Position numbers and translations under genes: made by a program. Under the pieces are notes generated by a model, which had not been told where the DNA came from, ran no database searches, and worked only from the letters and a program-made list of their open reading frames with translations. From a virus, in the IMG/VR virus record IMGVR_UViG_3300046167_000825, positions 225,015 through 289,014 of that record: a DNA stretch of 64,000 bases, one strand, 5' to 3'. Below are positions 1 through 8,309 of the stretch, in pieces (the stretch's first letter is position 1; every line of letters starts with the position of its first letter).

Positions 1-84
1 GATCAAGTGGCATTACAAAGACATTTGAAAGACCACATTCATGCTCAAGGCTCATGTCCTTTATGTGGTAGCACTGTATGTTAG
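1..84 (+). CDS. 3' end of an unidentified CDS with a C-terminal zinc-binding motif
   Basis: The frame is open from the first base of the window to a TAG at 82-84, giving 27 residues that end in CPLCGSTVC. The paired cysteines look like the end of a zinc ribbon or a zinc-hook-like element. The gene starts upstream of the window, so its function cannot be judged. Its last codons overlap the ATG of the next small gene (ATGTTAG), as in a translationally coupled operon. Confidence 0.55.
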   Translation, partial: DQVALQRHLKDHIHAQGSCPLCGSTVC

Positions 85-221
85 TCCTCAAGTTTTTTGC
101 TCTAGTTTTTCTGCTGTTTTTTTCGGGTTCTTTGCTTGGGTATCTCTATGCCGATTATCGTTGGAAATCGGGGACTTGCTCCTTATGCAAAGAGAAAGGG
201 AATGATTGTCAATGTTTGTGA
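78..221 (+). CDS. small single-pass membrane protein, 47 aa
   Basis: A 47-residue frame starts at an ATG overlapping the stop of the preceding gene. Residues 2-25 form a hydrophobic Leu/Phe-rich segment (LVLKFFALVFLLFFSG), followed by a short polar tail with CSLCKEK and CQCL cysteines. It looks like a signal-anchored or lipoprotein-like small phage protein. The cysteine pairs could bind metal or form disulfides. No family is recognised. It is supported by its overlap with both neighbours and by its clear membrane segment. Confidence 0.45.
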   Translation: MLVLKFFALVFLLFFSGSLLGYLYADYRWKSGTCSLCKEKGNDCQCL

Positions 222-1123
222 TAACAAATGCAAGGGTGTATAAACCCGTCAATCTCCGAAATGTCTTATCGCTATTCGATGGGATTTCTTGTGGTCAATT
301 GGCTCTCAATCGCTTGGGGCTTTCTTACGGAACTTATTACGCTTCTGAAATAGATAAGACAGCCATATCCATCACTCAGTCGAACTTCCCAGAAACAGTT
401 CAGTTGGGAGATGTTCAGAAAGTGGATTCCAAGAATCTTACAGACATCGATCTGATATTTGCTGGGTCACCATGTCAAGGCTTTTCAAAAGCGGGATACC
501 GTCAGAACTTTGGTGACGAGAGATCAAAGTTGTTTTGGGAGTTCATTCGTTTGAAAGAAGAACTTAACCCCCGTTTTTTCTTGCTTGAAAATGTTGAGAT
601 GGATTCCTTTAGTGAGGGGGTCATCACAAAGACATTGGGAGTCACCCCCATCCGTATTGATTCCGTAGCCTTTTCAGCCCAACAACGAAAACGGATCTAT
701 TGGACGAACCTCCCCGTTCGATTGTTGCCCGTAATTCCTTGCTCTGACACTTTGGGAGATGTCCTTGATATGAGTGCCTCACGAAAGTGGGTGAAGGTGT
801 CCTCCATCAAAGGTTGGAGGTATGGTCGGAATTATCTTCAATATGATTTGACGGGAAAGGGTCATAACTCACAAGATCAGAGAGCCACCTATCTCATTAA
901 GAAATCCCCTACTGTTCTTCATAGCAATGGACACAGCAAAATTAAGTTCCTCAGAGAAGATGGTGAGATAGGGTTATTGACAGTGGAGGAGTTCGAGAAA
1001 CTTCAAACACTTCCCCTACAGTATACAAATATACAAGGGGCTTCTGATGCCAAGAGGATTTCAGCCATTGGTAACGGTTGGACAGTGTCTGTGATTGCTC
1101 ATTTGCTCTCGGGGATAAAATGA
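212..1123 (+). CDS. DNA cytosine-C5 methyltransferase (first of a tandem related pair)
   Basis: This 303-residue protein is predicted to transfer a methyl group from S-adenosylmethionine to cytosine C5. Motif I is LSLFDGISCGQLAL. Motif IV is GSPCQGFS, with the nucleophile Cys88. Motif VI is LLENV, motif VIII is QQRKRIYW, and motif X is AIGNGWTVSVI, so the catalytic set is complete. It most resembles the compact phage/Dnmt3-like class. ATG 212 is chosen; a TTG at 206 is closer to the AGAGAAAGGG ribosome site and is an alternative start. Its stop overlaps the next ATG. A related but frameshifted copy lies at 2171-3134. It probably protects phage DNA from host restriction. Confidence 0.9.
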   Translation: MFVITNARVYKPVNLRNVLSLFDGISCGQLALNRLGLSYGTYYASEIDKTAISITQSNFPETVQLGDVQKVDSKNLTDIDLIFAGSPCQGFSKAGYRQNFGDERSKLFWEFIRLKEELNPRFFLLENVEMDSFSEGVITKTLGVTPIRIDSVAFSAQQRKRIYWTNLPVRLLPVIPCSDTLGDVLDMSASRKWVKVSSIKGWRYGRNYLQYDLTGKGHNSQDQRATYLIKKSPTVLHSNGHSKIKFLREDGEIGLLTVEEFEKLQTLPLQYTNIQGASDAKRISAIGNGWTVSVIAHLLSGIK

Positions 1124-2067
1124 ATATCCCCTATGCGATTATCAACACCGACCTAGATGGTTTTCTCTCTGGGTTGCTTCTCCACCATTTTCTCGGGACA
1201 GAGATTGTGGGTTTCACTGACAGTGGTAAGACCGTTTGGAAAAGGGAGGGAGTCGCTTGGGAAGATTGTACTTTCATAGATATGTATGTCGTACCCCCCA
1301 AGATAAAAACACTTTGCAACCACATGGTTGCTGTGGATGAAGACCACGCCAAAGAGTTGTTTTGGAACACCAACAAGAGAAATCCCAACCTAGAAATTGC
1401 CACGAGGTCATTCCTAGATTCTTATACCACCAAGTTCTCCCTTGCGACTGTCCATTACATCATTGCACTTCTTGAGCAGCATGATTACCCAGTTCTAAAA
1501 GACCTCAATCTCCGAAATACCTCTATGGGTTATCGGTGTATTGATATCATTCTCCGTGCAGATGATGTGATGAATAACTCCGTTCATGCCTATCGTGAGA
1601 ACTGTCTTTTTTGGTGGGATAAAATGTACGAGATAGCCTCCGTGAATCTGCAAGGTTTGGTCACCAAATCTTTCATGAATTACACAGATGCTATTCATCG
1701 TGGAGATATTCGATTGGATGTTGAGAGATTCAAGAGGCTTTTTGCGAACTTCGTGAAGAATCGTTTTGGTTGTGATTCCCCAGATGGGGGATACAAGAAT
1801 CTTGGCTTTGGTGACACAGCCATCGGGGATAATGCGGTGCGGTTTATCAGTTGGTTGTCAGAACTAACGGGCTTGAAAGGCTTTCCTCTCCACGAGAGTC
1901 TAGTTCGCTATGAGGGGGAAGCCCACCGAACTAATGTTTCCATTGAGGAACTTCAAGAAATCAAGGGTGGGACATACCGAGGACAGAAGTTATTCTCGTA
2001 TGCGTTTGTGTGTCGTCCATCAAGCGAAAATCATTTCAGTTACACCATCAATTTGGAGAGAAAATGA
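1120..2067 (+). CDS. DHH-like phosphoesterase candidate, 315 aa
   Basis: The start ATG overlaps the methyltransferase stop (AAAATGA) and has GGGGAT upstream. The N-terminus NTDLDGFLSGLLLHHFLG resembles the DxDGxxS motif of DHH/RecJ-type phosphoesterases. It is followed by FIDMY and AVDEDH, which could supply further metal-binding acids, but a canonical DHH triplet is not present. The remaining two thirds has no motif I recognise. It sits between two cytosine methyltransferases and may belong to that DNA-modification cassette. The superfamily call is an inference from the N-terminal motif only. Confidence 0.5.
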   Translation: MNIPYAIINTDLDGFLSGLLLHHFLGTEIVGFTDSGKTVWKREGVAWEDCTFIDMYVVPPKIKTLCNHMVAVDEDHAKELFWNTNKRNPNLEIATRSFLDSYTTKFSLATVHYIIALLEQHDYPVLKDLNLRNTSMGYRCIDIILRADDVMNNSVHAYRENCLFWWDKMYEIASVNLQGLVTKSFMNYTDAIHRGDIRLDVERFKRLFANFVKNRFGCDSPDGGYKNLGFGDTAIGDNAVRFISWLSELTGLKGFPLHESLVRYEGEAHRTNVSIEELQEIKGGTYRGQKLFSYAFVCRPSSENHFSYTINLERK

Positions 2068-2189
2068 TTATTACACGAGGCAAGGTTCGGAAGCCAATGC
2101 GTATTCTCATCGCTTGTGAATACGCTAGAAGTGAAACCTTTGACGGCATCGCCCAAGCGATGGCAGACCAATGGGGTTGGATTCCGTGA
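2064..2189 (+). CDS. short 41-aa ORF, possible methyltransferase-like remnant
   Basis: The ATG overlaps the previous stop (AAAATGA) and has a good TTTGGAGAG ribosome site. The stop lies inside the next gene. Residues 12-18 read MRILIAC followed by EY, which resembles the opening of phage proteins of the MRVLVACEYSG type, but the frame stops after 41 residues. It could be a genuine small coupled gene or the stump of a displaced gene. Confidence 0.35.
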   Translation: MIITRGKVRKPMRILIACEYARSETFDGIAQAMADQWGWIP

Positions 2190-3134
2190 TTACTGTTTCC
2201 GTCAATAGAAAGGTTGAGCCGATACGGAATGTTCTCTCTTTGTTTGATGGGATTTCATGTGGGCAACTCGCACTCCAAAGAGCCAAAGTTCCCTATGAGA
2301 ACTACTACGCTTCTGAGATAGAAGATGCCTCCATCAAGGTCACCCAAGAGAACTTCCCTAAGACAAGACAACTCGGTGATGTGACCAAGATAACGGATTT
2401 CCCAAAGGTGGATTTACTCATCGCTGGGTCACCGTGTCAAGGCTTTTCAAAATCTGGGAGCAAACTGAACTTCGATGACTCTCGATCAGTTCTGTTTTTT
2501 GAGTTCTTACGGGTTCTGAAACTCACGAAACCGAAGTATTTCTTGCTTGAAAATGTCATTATGGATCAATGGGCTACCAATGTGATTTCATATTTTTTGC
2601 GAACCAGCCCCTACGAACTGAACTCCTCTTTGGTTTCAGCCCAGAACCGTCCTCGATACTACTGGACAAATCTCCCACGCCCCTCCATAACCGAAAAGAG
2701 TTTGTGCCTAGATGACATCGCTGGTCAAAGTTCCAAGAATCTCCTCTCGGATTCTTCTCTGGACTTCATTCCGTGTCCGTCTTCCAACACAGATACGGGG
2801 TTGATTTTTGTAGGGGGGTTCAAGACACGGAATCAGACCATGTGGATAGAGAATGGCAAACTGTTATCACGGAACTTTCGACAAGGCTATCGTGTGTATT
2901 CGAGTAAAGGTAAGTCTAGCACTCTCACAGCCAGTGGTGGGGGTCTAGGGGGGTGCAGTGGCTTTGTACCAGTTCGGAGATGCGATACGCCCTTTGACAC
3001 GATTGGAATGTGAAAGATTGCAGACCGTTCCCGACAACTACACCAAATCTATTTCTGAGGGTCAAGCCAAGAAAGCATTGGGGAATGGCTTCACGGTAGA
3101 TATGATTGCTGAGATTTTTAAGGGGTTGGTTTGA
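2171..3134 (+). pseudogene. DNA cytosine-C5 methyltransferase with a frameshift in a G run
   Basis: It is related to the methyltransferase at 212-1123: same LSLFDGISCGQLAL motif I, GSPCQGFS with Cys89, and LLENV. The frame opened at ATG 2171 stops at 3011-3013. From about base 2956 the next frame continues with ALYQFGDAIRPLTRLECERL, then the motif X equivalent ALGNGFTVDMIAEI, ending at TGA 3132-3134. The break coincides with six Gs at 2948-2953; five Gs would restore one protein of about 320 residues. It may be a real inactivation, a sequencing or assembly error, or frameshifting. Without the C-terminal motifs the enzyme should be inactive. Confidence 0.8.
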
Positions 3135-3142
3135 CCCCCACT

Positions 3143-3152
3143 TTCCGTATAC
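3143..3152 (+). promoter_or_regulatory. TTCCGTATAC promoter-like motif
   Basis: TTCCGTATA lies 17 bases before the ATG of the SbcD-like gene. It belongs to the recurrent TTTCGTATA family found before non-structural genes in this window. Assignment as a promoter is an inference from recurrence and position. Confidence 0.45.
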
Positions 3153-3167
3153 GCATTGGAGGAAGAT

Positions 3168-4124
3168 ATGATTAAACTACTATGGCGAACTGATATACAC
3201 ATGAGTGACAAGACCCCCGTATCTCGAACAGATGATTGGAGGGCGACACTCACAAAAAAATTGAAGAAGGTGGGGGAACTAGCAAAGGACTTCGATGCCG
3301 TTCTCGATGGAGGTGATTTCTTTGATATCAAGTCCCCTACAAGGAACTCCCACTCTTTGGTGAGGGAGATGATTGATATTCATAATGACTATCCCGTTCC
3401 CGTGTATGCCAATGTGGGCAACCACGATTGTGTCTATGGGGATTACACCTTTCTACACCAACAACCTCTTGGGGTTCTTTTTTCAAGTGGGTGCTTCAAG
3501 AGATTGTATGATGAACACGAGGTCATCTTCGAGAAGGATGGCTTGAAGGTTCGTGTGGTTGGTATCCCTTATCATGGTGTTCATTATGATATGGAACGGT
3601 TCAAGAGTATCACCAAAGGGGATGAGGACTATCTTGTGTGTGTCGCCCATGTGCTTGCTTCTGAAAAGGGTGGCTCAATGTTTGAGGGGGAGGATATCGT
3701 CAAGTATTCTGACTTGGAGAACCTCGCCCCCGATGTGTGGTGCTTTGGACACTGGCACAAGGATCAAGGCATCACAGAGATTGCCCCAAACAAATGGGTT
3801 GTGAATATTGGTTCTATGACGAGAGGTTCGCTCACACAAGACAACATCGAACGGATACCTTATCTTGGTTCATTGTGTTTTGACGAGAATGGCATCCACT
3901 TGAAGAAAATCCCACTTGAAGTTCAGCCCTCAGAGGAAGTCTTTGACCTTGCGAAGAGAGAGAAAGAAGAAATCCGAGAGGACACAATGACGACTTTCGT
4001 GGGTTCATTAAAGGAAAGCCTAGCCACTTGTAGCGAAACGGATTTGCGTGAGTCTGTGATGGCTTTGGAAATACCAAACTCCATCAAAGAGAGAGCCTTG
4101 TTGTATTTGGAGCAAGTGCAATAA
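3168..4124 (+). CDS. SbcD/Mre11/gp47-like metallophosphoesterase nuclease subunit
   Basis: This 318-residue calcineurin-like phosphoesterase has the full metal-binding set: TDIH (D9, H11), GGDFFD (D50), GNHD (84-87), VAHVL (H161) and GHWH (H195, H197). In T4 and E. coli this subunit (gp47/SbcD) pairs with an SbcC/gp46 ATPase to process DNA ends in recombination and replication. Here a partial SbcC-like ATPase lies at 6569-7198, with a nuclease and a sliding clamp between. ATG 3168 is chosen because GGAGGA precedes it at the right spacing. A TTCCGTATA motif lies just upstream. Confidence 0.9.
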   Translation: MIKLLWRTDIHMSDKTPVSRTDDWRATLTKKLKKVGELAKDFDAVLDGGDFFDIKSPTRNSHSLVREMIDIHNDYPVPVYANVGNHDCVYGDYTFLHQQPLGVLFSSGCFKRLYDEHEVIFEKDGLKVRVVGIPYHGVHYDMERFKSITKGDEDYLVCVAHVLASEKGGSMFEGEDIVKYSDLENLAPDVWCFGHWHKDQGITEIAPNKWVVNIGSMTRGSLTQDNIERIPYLGSLCFDENGIHLKKIPLEVQPSEEVFDLAKREKEEIREDTMTTFVGSLKESLATCSETDLRESVMALEIPNSIKERALLYLEQVQ

Positions 4125-4168
4125 ACCCCACTCCCTAGATAAAACCTTAACTTTTTCTTTCATGGGTA

Positions 4169-4195
4169 TTGTGTTGTAAAAACGGAGCAACACGA
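4169..4195 (+). promoter_or_regulatory. hairpin with the ribosome site in its loop (translational operator candidate)
   Basis: TTGTGTTG (4169-4176) pairs over 8 bp with CAACACGA (4188-4195), with one wobble. The 11-base loop holds the ribosome site ACGGAG, and the A of the start codon is the last paired base. The layout resembles translational operators before T4-type replication genes. Function is inferred from geometry alone. Confidence 0.45.
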
Positions 4196-5124
4196 TGGGA
4201 AGAAAAGTTAAGGTTCTCTATTGGTCAACAATGGAGAGATATGAGAAATGCCCCCAGATGTTTTTGTGGGGTCGTGGTTGGGAAGGCATCGACTTGGGTT
4301 ACGGTGTGGGTGAGCCTATCCCCCCACCTAAGCCGTCTTCTATGCACCATGCCGTGATGGGCATTGTGATTGCGAAGGCAATGGAGGATCTCTATAACGA
4401 TGAGTTGTGGCGAGACCCCACCAATCTCAAAGAAAATCTTGAGAAGAGCATTAGGAAAGAGTTCAAGTTTCTGACACACACGAAATACATTGATTGGGAA
4501 AAAGCCCCTAGCGAAGAAGAAATGCTCACGGTTTGCTTGGAAGGTATTCGTGGGTTTCTTCCCACGATGAAACACCACAAACTGTTGGGGCAGTATTCAC
4601 GGAGTGAAGTGAATATGATAGCCGAACTAGACGGTGGAGTGAAGGTGGGTGGTAGAGCAGACCTCGTGATTATCCGAAATCAAGAAGTAGGCATCTACGA
4701 TGGGAAGAACTCTTTGAGCAAAGGTAAATACACCTCTCCAGACCAGTTGAGATGGTATGCTATGTTATATCGGGCAACCACTGGTGACACTCCTCACAAA
4801 CTGGGCTTCATCTATTATAGATATCCTTACGGTATGGACAATGAGGGTGAGATGGAACAAGGGGTTGATTTCGTGGAGTTCACCCCCCACCATTTAGATT
4901 CTTTAGAGGAGCGAGCCAAAGAAACAATGATGGGTATGCACTCAAAATCTTTTGACCCCACTCCAAAAGCAAAACATTGTCAGTTCTGTGATTATGAATC
5001 CATCTGTGATGCTCGTAAAGAGCAGAAGGCAGTAAACTCGGAGAAAAGAAAGAAGAACTTCGATAAGAAATTGGGCATTGAAGGGTCGACCGAAAAGTTT
5101 GTTCAATTTAAATTGCCGAAGTAG
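4195..5124 (+). CDS. PD-(D/E)XK nuclease with Fe-S cluster, Cas4/RecB-like
   Basis: This 309-residue protein has the RecB/Cas4 layout. Near the N-terminus there is a lone Cys19 (YEKCPQMF). The nuclease core is GGRADLVII (D156), IYDGKN (D169, K171) and DQLRWYAMLY (Q184). A C-terminal cysteine cluster CQFCDYESIC (C262, C265, C271) completes four cysteines for a [4Fe-4S] cluster. Such enzymes are 5'-3' exonucleases in phage replication and recombination. It lies between the SbcD-like nuclease and the clamp. A hairpin containing its ribosome site suggests translational control. Confidence 0.85.
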   Translation: MGRKVKVLYWSTMERYEKCPQMFLWGRGWEGIDLGYGVGEPIPPPKPSSMHHAVMGIVIAKAMEDLYNDELWRDPTNLKENLEKSIRKEFKFLTHTKYIDWEKAPSEEEMLTVCLEGIRGFLPTMKHHKLLGQYSRSEVNMIAELDGGVKVGGRADLVIIRNQEVGIYDGKNSLSKGKYTSPDQLRWYAMLYRATTGDTPHKLGFIYYRYPYGMDNEGEMEQGVDFVEFTPHHLDSLEERAKETMMGMHSKSFDPTPKAKHCQFCDYESICDARKEQKAVNSEKRKKNFDKKLGIEGSTEKFVQFKLPK

Positions 5125-5142
5125 GATCGTTCTTGGGAAGTC

Positions 5143-5153
5143 TTTTCGTATAG
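5143..5153 (+). promoter_or_regulatory. TTTTCGTATAG promoter-like motif
   Basis: TTTTCGTATAG lies 17 bases before the ATG at 5170 and is one of the best matches to the TTTCGTATA class. Confidence 0.5.
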
Positions 5154-5169
5154 TAAAAAGGAGGTGTAT

Positions 5170-5421
5170 ATGACACTTGATGAAGCATTGAAAAGAAAAC
5201 AAAAACTTGAGAAAACACTCCAGCGATTGCAAGGTCGTTTGGATGTCGCTAAATCAGATAAGCAAAAACTTGATACGGAGATCCGAGATAAGGGTTATGA
5301 CCCAGAAGACCTTGAAAATGTTATTGAGAGGTTATCTTCTCAGAAAACAAAATTACTAGAACAACTCGAAATCCATCTGCACGAAGCAGAAACTAACTTA
5401 CTCACCTATATGGAGAAATAA
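5170..5421 (+). CDS. small coiled-coil protein, 83 aa
   Basis: ATG 5170 is preceded by a strong AAAGGAGGT site. The protein is charged and heptad-like throughout (EALKRKQKLEKTLQRLQGRL and following), so it is predicted to be an almost continuous coiled coil. It lies directly upstream of the clamp, with a 2-base gap. It could be a separate coiled-coil piece that works with the SbcC-like half ATPase at 6569, but no family is recognised and that link is speculative. Confidence 0.65.
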   Translation: MTLDEALKRKQKLEKTLQRLQGRLDVAKSDKQKLDTEIRDKGYDPEDLENVIERLSSQKTKLLEQLEIHLHEAETNLLTYMEK

Positions 5422-5423
5422 CT

Positions 5424-6569
5424 ATGAAAATGACTATTGCAAAAACAGACCTTGAAAAAGCCATCGGTATCACGGCTTATTCACTAGGCTCAGACGGCAC
5501 AGCCGATTGGACGAAAAATTACTTCCTTCGTCAAACAGAGACTGGCATGGATGTTCACACCACCAACCATCGTTACTGCTCAAGTACAAGTATAAACACT
5601 TGCACAGTCAATGGTGATATTGTGAATAGTTTCAATCTTCCAGCCTCCCGTTTCAAAGATATGTTCAACTACATGGAAAACAATGTGGTCACCTTGACTG
5701 TCAAAGACAGTATTGTGACTGTCCACAACAGTCGTGGGAATGTTCGTTTCCCGTGTAACAAGCAAGACTTCCCTTACTGGGATAAATCGGTTTCGTCTGC
5801 AAAATCTATGTTGACCATCAAGGCAGAGGCATTGTACGAACTAATCAATCATCACAAAAAGTTTGTGGCAAAGCCAGATGCTAAATCGGTTGTCTATCGC
5901 TATATCTCTTTTCAGAATGGTGGTGTCCTCAGTGGTGACGGTCTTAATATGTGTTTGACTGTTTCGGATGATTTGAATGATGCCGACTTTTACTTGACCA
6001 AACTAGATGTCAATCCTTTGCTTGGCTTTTTGAAATCTTGTGACGGGGATATTGCTATCACCCATTGTGATAAAATGGTTTATTTCAAGTCGAACTCCGA
6101 TGCCGTGTTCGGTATGGTGAAGCCCCCTAAACGAGTGTGTGCTGGTTTAACGGGTATTGATGTTGGGATGATGAAAAACAGCCTTACAGATGTGTTAGCC
6201 GAGTGGTCTACCTCTAAAGCGAACTTGATTAACTCCTTTGGTATGCTTGGTTTCACTATGTCAGAGGACGACAAAGTGGTCAAGTTTGAGTTCAAGGACG
6301 GGTCACTGTTCTTTAATGGTCGTTCTATGGCTGGTGGTGTTGATACTCTTGAGGTAGGTTTGACAACCTTCAAAGATGACACAAAGGTGCTTGAAAATGC
6401 TTCCTACTTCAATCGAGAGGTCTTCACAAAGGTTCTGAAACTCATTGATGGGGATGATATCACTATCAAAACACTGAAGTCCTTGAATAACTCACCCGTA
6501 GTAGATCACACTGTTTCGGGGTATTCCACCTATTCTTTGGTCGTTCCTATCCAATCTGCGAACTTTTAA
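5424..6569 (+). CDS. DnaN-like DNA polymerase sliding clamp
   Basis: This 381-residue protein is close to the usual beta-clamp length (about 366). The opening KMTIAKTDLEKAIGITAYSL, and a repeated alternation of beta-strands with helices consistent with three clamp domains, suggest a bacterial-type clamp. Nearby DNA replication genes, especially the DnaX-like clamp loader at 9885, support this. It would encircle DNA and tether the phage or host polymerase. The polymerase itself is not in this window. The stop overlaps the next start (TAATG). Confidence 0.75.
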   Translation: MKMTIAKTDLEKAIGITAYSLGSDGTADWTKNYFLRQTETGMDVHTTNHRYCSSTSINTCTVNGDIVNSFNLPASRFKDMFNYMENNVVTLTVKDSIVTVHNSRGNVRFPCNKQDFPYWDKSVSSAKSMLTIKAEALYELINHHKKFVAKPDAKSVVYRYISFQNGGVLSGDGLNMCLTVSDDLNDADFYLTKLDVNPLLGFLKSCDGDIAITHCDKMVYFKSNSDAVFGMVKPPKRVCAGLTGIDVGMMKNSLTDVLAEWSTSKANLINSFGMLGFTMSEDDKVVKFEFKDGSLFFNGRSMAGGVDTLEVGLTTFKDDTKVLENASYFNREVFTKVLKLIDGDDITIKTLKSLNNSPVVDHTVSGYSTYSLVVPIQSANF

Positions 6570-7198
6570 TGTCTCAAGACCTCCGAAATAAATACCAAAA
6601 ACTGGTAGGGAAACGAGATAGTCTACAAGATAGGCTATCTCAAATCCTTTCTCAAATCTCAAGTTTAGAGAACGAGATAGACACCCTAGATTATGTTTCT
6701 AGTGTGTTTCGCCAGTTATTGGATAGAGAGGTGGTCAGCAGTGTTCAAAGTGTTGAGAGGTTGCTCACAGAAGCCTTACAAGCCGTATTCACAGACCAAG
6801 ACTTAAAGGTTGAATCAGAGGTGGGTGAAAGTCGAGGGAAGGTTTCGGTTAATCTCACCACCGTGCAAGATCATGGTGGTGGGGTTATTGTGGGGGGTGA
6901 TACCACAGAAGGGTTTGGTGGTGCAGTTTGTACTGTTCAAAGTGCTATTCTCCGTATCTTTGTGACTCTCAACAGAGGTCTTCGTCCATTGTTATTGATG
7001 GATGAAAGTCTGCCCGCTTTCGATAACAACTATGTTCAGAATATGGGCAAGTTTTTATCTTTGTTATGTGAACGACTTGACCTAGATATTTTATTGGTCA
7101 CTCACAACCAATCTCTGGTGGACTCGGCAGACAGAGCCTATCGCATAGACAAGAAGAACGGTAAAGCCATTTTCACGGAGATAACTCATGCCAATTAG
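6569..7198 (+). CDS. SbcC/gp46-like half ATPase lacking Walker A
   Basis: This 209-residue protein begins with about 60 residues of coiled coil and then resembles the C-terminal lobe of SbcC/Rad50/SMC ATPases. It has a signature-like segment GFGGAVCTVQSAILRIFV, a Walker B-like LLLMDESLPAFD near residue 145, and the H-loop LLVTHN. There is no Walker A motif and no N-terminal lobe. It may pair with a separate N-terminal half encoded elsewhere, or act as a non-ATPase partner of the SbcD-like protein at 3168. Start and stop overlap both neighbours. Confidence 0.75.
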   Translation: MSQDLRNKYQKLVGKRDSLQDRLSQILSQISSLENEIDTLDYVSSVFRQLLDREVVSSVQSVERLLTEALQAVFTDQDLKVESEVGESRGKVSVNLTTVQDHGGGVIVGGDTTEGFGGAVCTVQSAILRIFVTLNRGLRPLLLMDESLPAFDNNYVQNMGKFLSLLCERLDLDILLVTHNQSLVDSADRAYRIDKKNGKAIFTEITHAN

Positions 7199-7418
7199 AC
7201 GAAAACCCAAGAAGCAAGCCATGAGAAAAGTTGAGGTTGAAGTTGGGGGTAAGACCTACACTCTCAAGTTCTCCTCAGATATCGATCAGATTCTCAGTGG
7301 TCTTGGTATAGCCTTGTTAAGTTTGAATGATCCAAAAGTGAACCTCATATTAAAGCAGTTCGGCTTACAGTTTTATGATGTTGAGGGTAACAAGATAGAG
7401 GCGAGCGATGAAAACTAA
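7188..7418 (+). CDS. conserved-looking small protein, 76 aa
   Basis: The gene overlaps the stop of the SbcC-like gene by 11 bases and is itself overlapped by the next gene. A basic N-terminus (PIRRKPKKQAMRK) is followed by a compact beta-strand/helix region. No family is recognised. Operon position suggests a role in replication or recombination. Confidence 0.6.
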   Translation: MPIRRKPKKQAMRKVEVEVGGKTYTLKFSSDIDQILSGLGIALLSLNDPKVNLILKQFGLQFYDVEGNKIEASDEN

Positions 7419-7800
7419 GGGACAATTAATTCAGAAGATAAAACAAGTTCGATTTCGTTATTTGAAAAAGTTCATAGATAAATGTCTAGCGAAATCTTCT
7501 AGCAACTGCGTTTACAATCGCCCCTCTTCTTTTGAAATGTCGGGTGTTCCTAGCGTGGGTCTGTGTGGACACAATATGGAAACACGGGACTGGGTTGCTA
7601 TGCCGTGTGATAAACGAATCAACCCCTTGAAGGCAGATGATTGCCCCCATTTCGTGCCTTTGAATACGAAGGAAGAACTGAAAGAGGAGTTCAACTCTTC
7701 TATTGATGCTCTTCCCATTTCTACCATTGCTTCAAAGTTCCCCGATATGGCAGCCTTGCTTTGGGTTTTATCCGAAGATTTGGAGGATGATAATGGCTGA
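7408..7800 (+). CDS. cysteine-rich protein, 130 aa
   Basis: The N-terminal basic helix is followed by scattered Cys/His residues (NCVYN, LCGHN, PCDKR, CPHF) that could form a metal site. The C-terminus is acidic and helical. The spacing resembles Cys-rich phage proteins with NCVYN-type motifs, but I cannot name a function. It lies in the replication operon, shortly before the primase. Confidence 0.6.
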   Translation: MKTKGQLIQKIKQVRFRYLKKFIDKCLAKSSSNCVYNRPSSFEMSGVPSVGLCGHNMETRDWVAMPCDKRINPLKADDCPHFVPLNTKEELKEEFNSSIDALPISTIASKFPDMAALLWVLSEDLEDDNG

Positions 7801-8044
7801 TTTATTGAAGGTTTTGAAGTTTCAGAGTCTTAAAAAAAACCCTTTGCTTTTTGAGTTCAAGGTGAATGGAGAACTAGCCCCCTTTCTTGTCACGAACTCT
7901 AAGTCTATCTTGTGGGTCGATGCCCAAAATGATGTAGTTCGTGCTGGCGTTCGATTAAATACTCATGTGAAAGATTTCTTTATGGAGATTCTTGATGAGG
8001 TGGACAACTGTTGGTTCAGAAGCGGGTTGGGGGAATGTCCATGA
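7793..8044 (+). CDS. hypothetical protein, 83 aa
   Basis: ATG 7793 is preceded by TGGAGGA and overlaps the end of the previous gene. The product is a small mixed alpha/beta protein (ADLLKVLKFQSLKK at the start) with no recognised motif. Its support is position in a tightly coupled operon and a good ribosome site. Confidence 0.55.
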   Translation: MADLLKVLKFQSLKKNPLLFEFKVNGELAPFLVTNSKSILWVDAQNDVVRAGVRLNTHVKDFFMEILDEVDNCWFRSGLGECP

Positions 8045-8063
8045 GTTTTCAAAAGAGGGTGTC

Positions 8064-8309
8064 ATGTCAGCCATCTCTTATGTTGAGGGTTACGATGTCG
8101 GTGATTTAGAGATTCTCGTTCACCCAAAATCTGCTGACAAACTAGATGTCAAATTGAAAGTTGTCAATACACATTGGCTTCCAGAGAACTGTGCTGTGGT
8201 TGTTCCTCAGAACAGAGATTTTATAGGTTTCATTGGGATGATAGGGAAGAACTTCGTGGGTGTCATTCACAATCCCTCAAGGGGTCTTTCGATTGCGAGG
8301 TCAATGTGA
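8064..8309 (+). CDS. hypothetical protein upstream of primase, 81 aa
   Basis: ATG 8064 follows an AGAGGG site. The protein is beta-rich (DLEILVHPKSADKLDVKLKV, CAVVVPQNRDF, GVIHNPSRG). No catalytic motif is visible. The stop overlaps the primase GTG start (ATGTGA), which implies coupled translation. It may be a primase accessory protein, but that is only a guess from position. Confidence 0.6.
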   Translation: MSAISYVEGYDVGDLEILVHPKSADKLDVKLKVVNTHWLPENCAVVVPQNRDFIGFIGMIGKNFVGVIHNPSRGLSIARSM

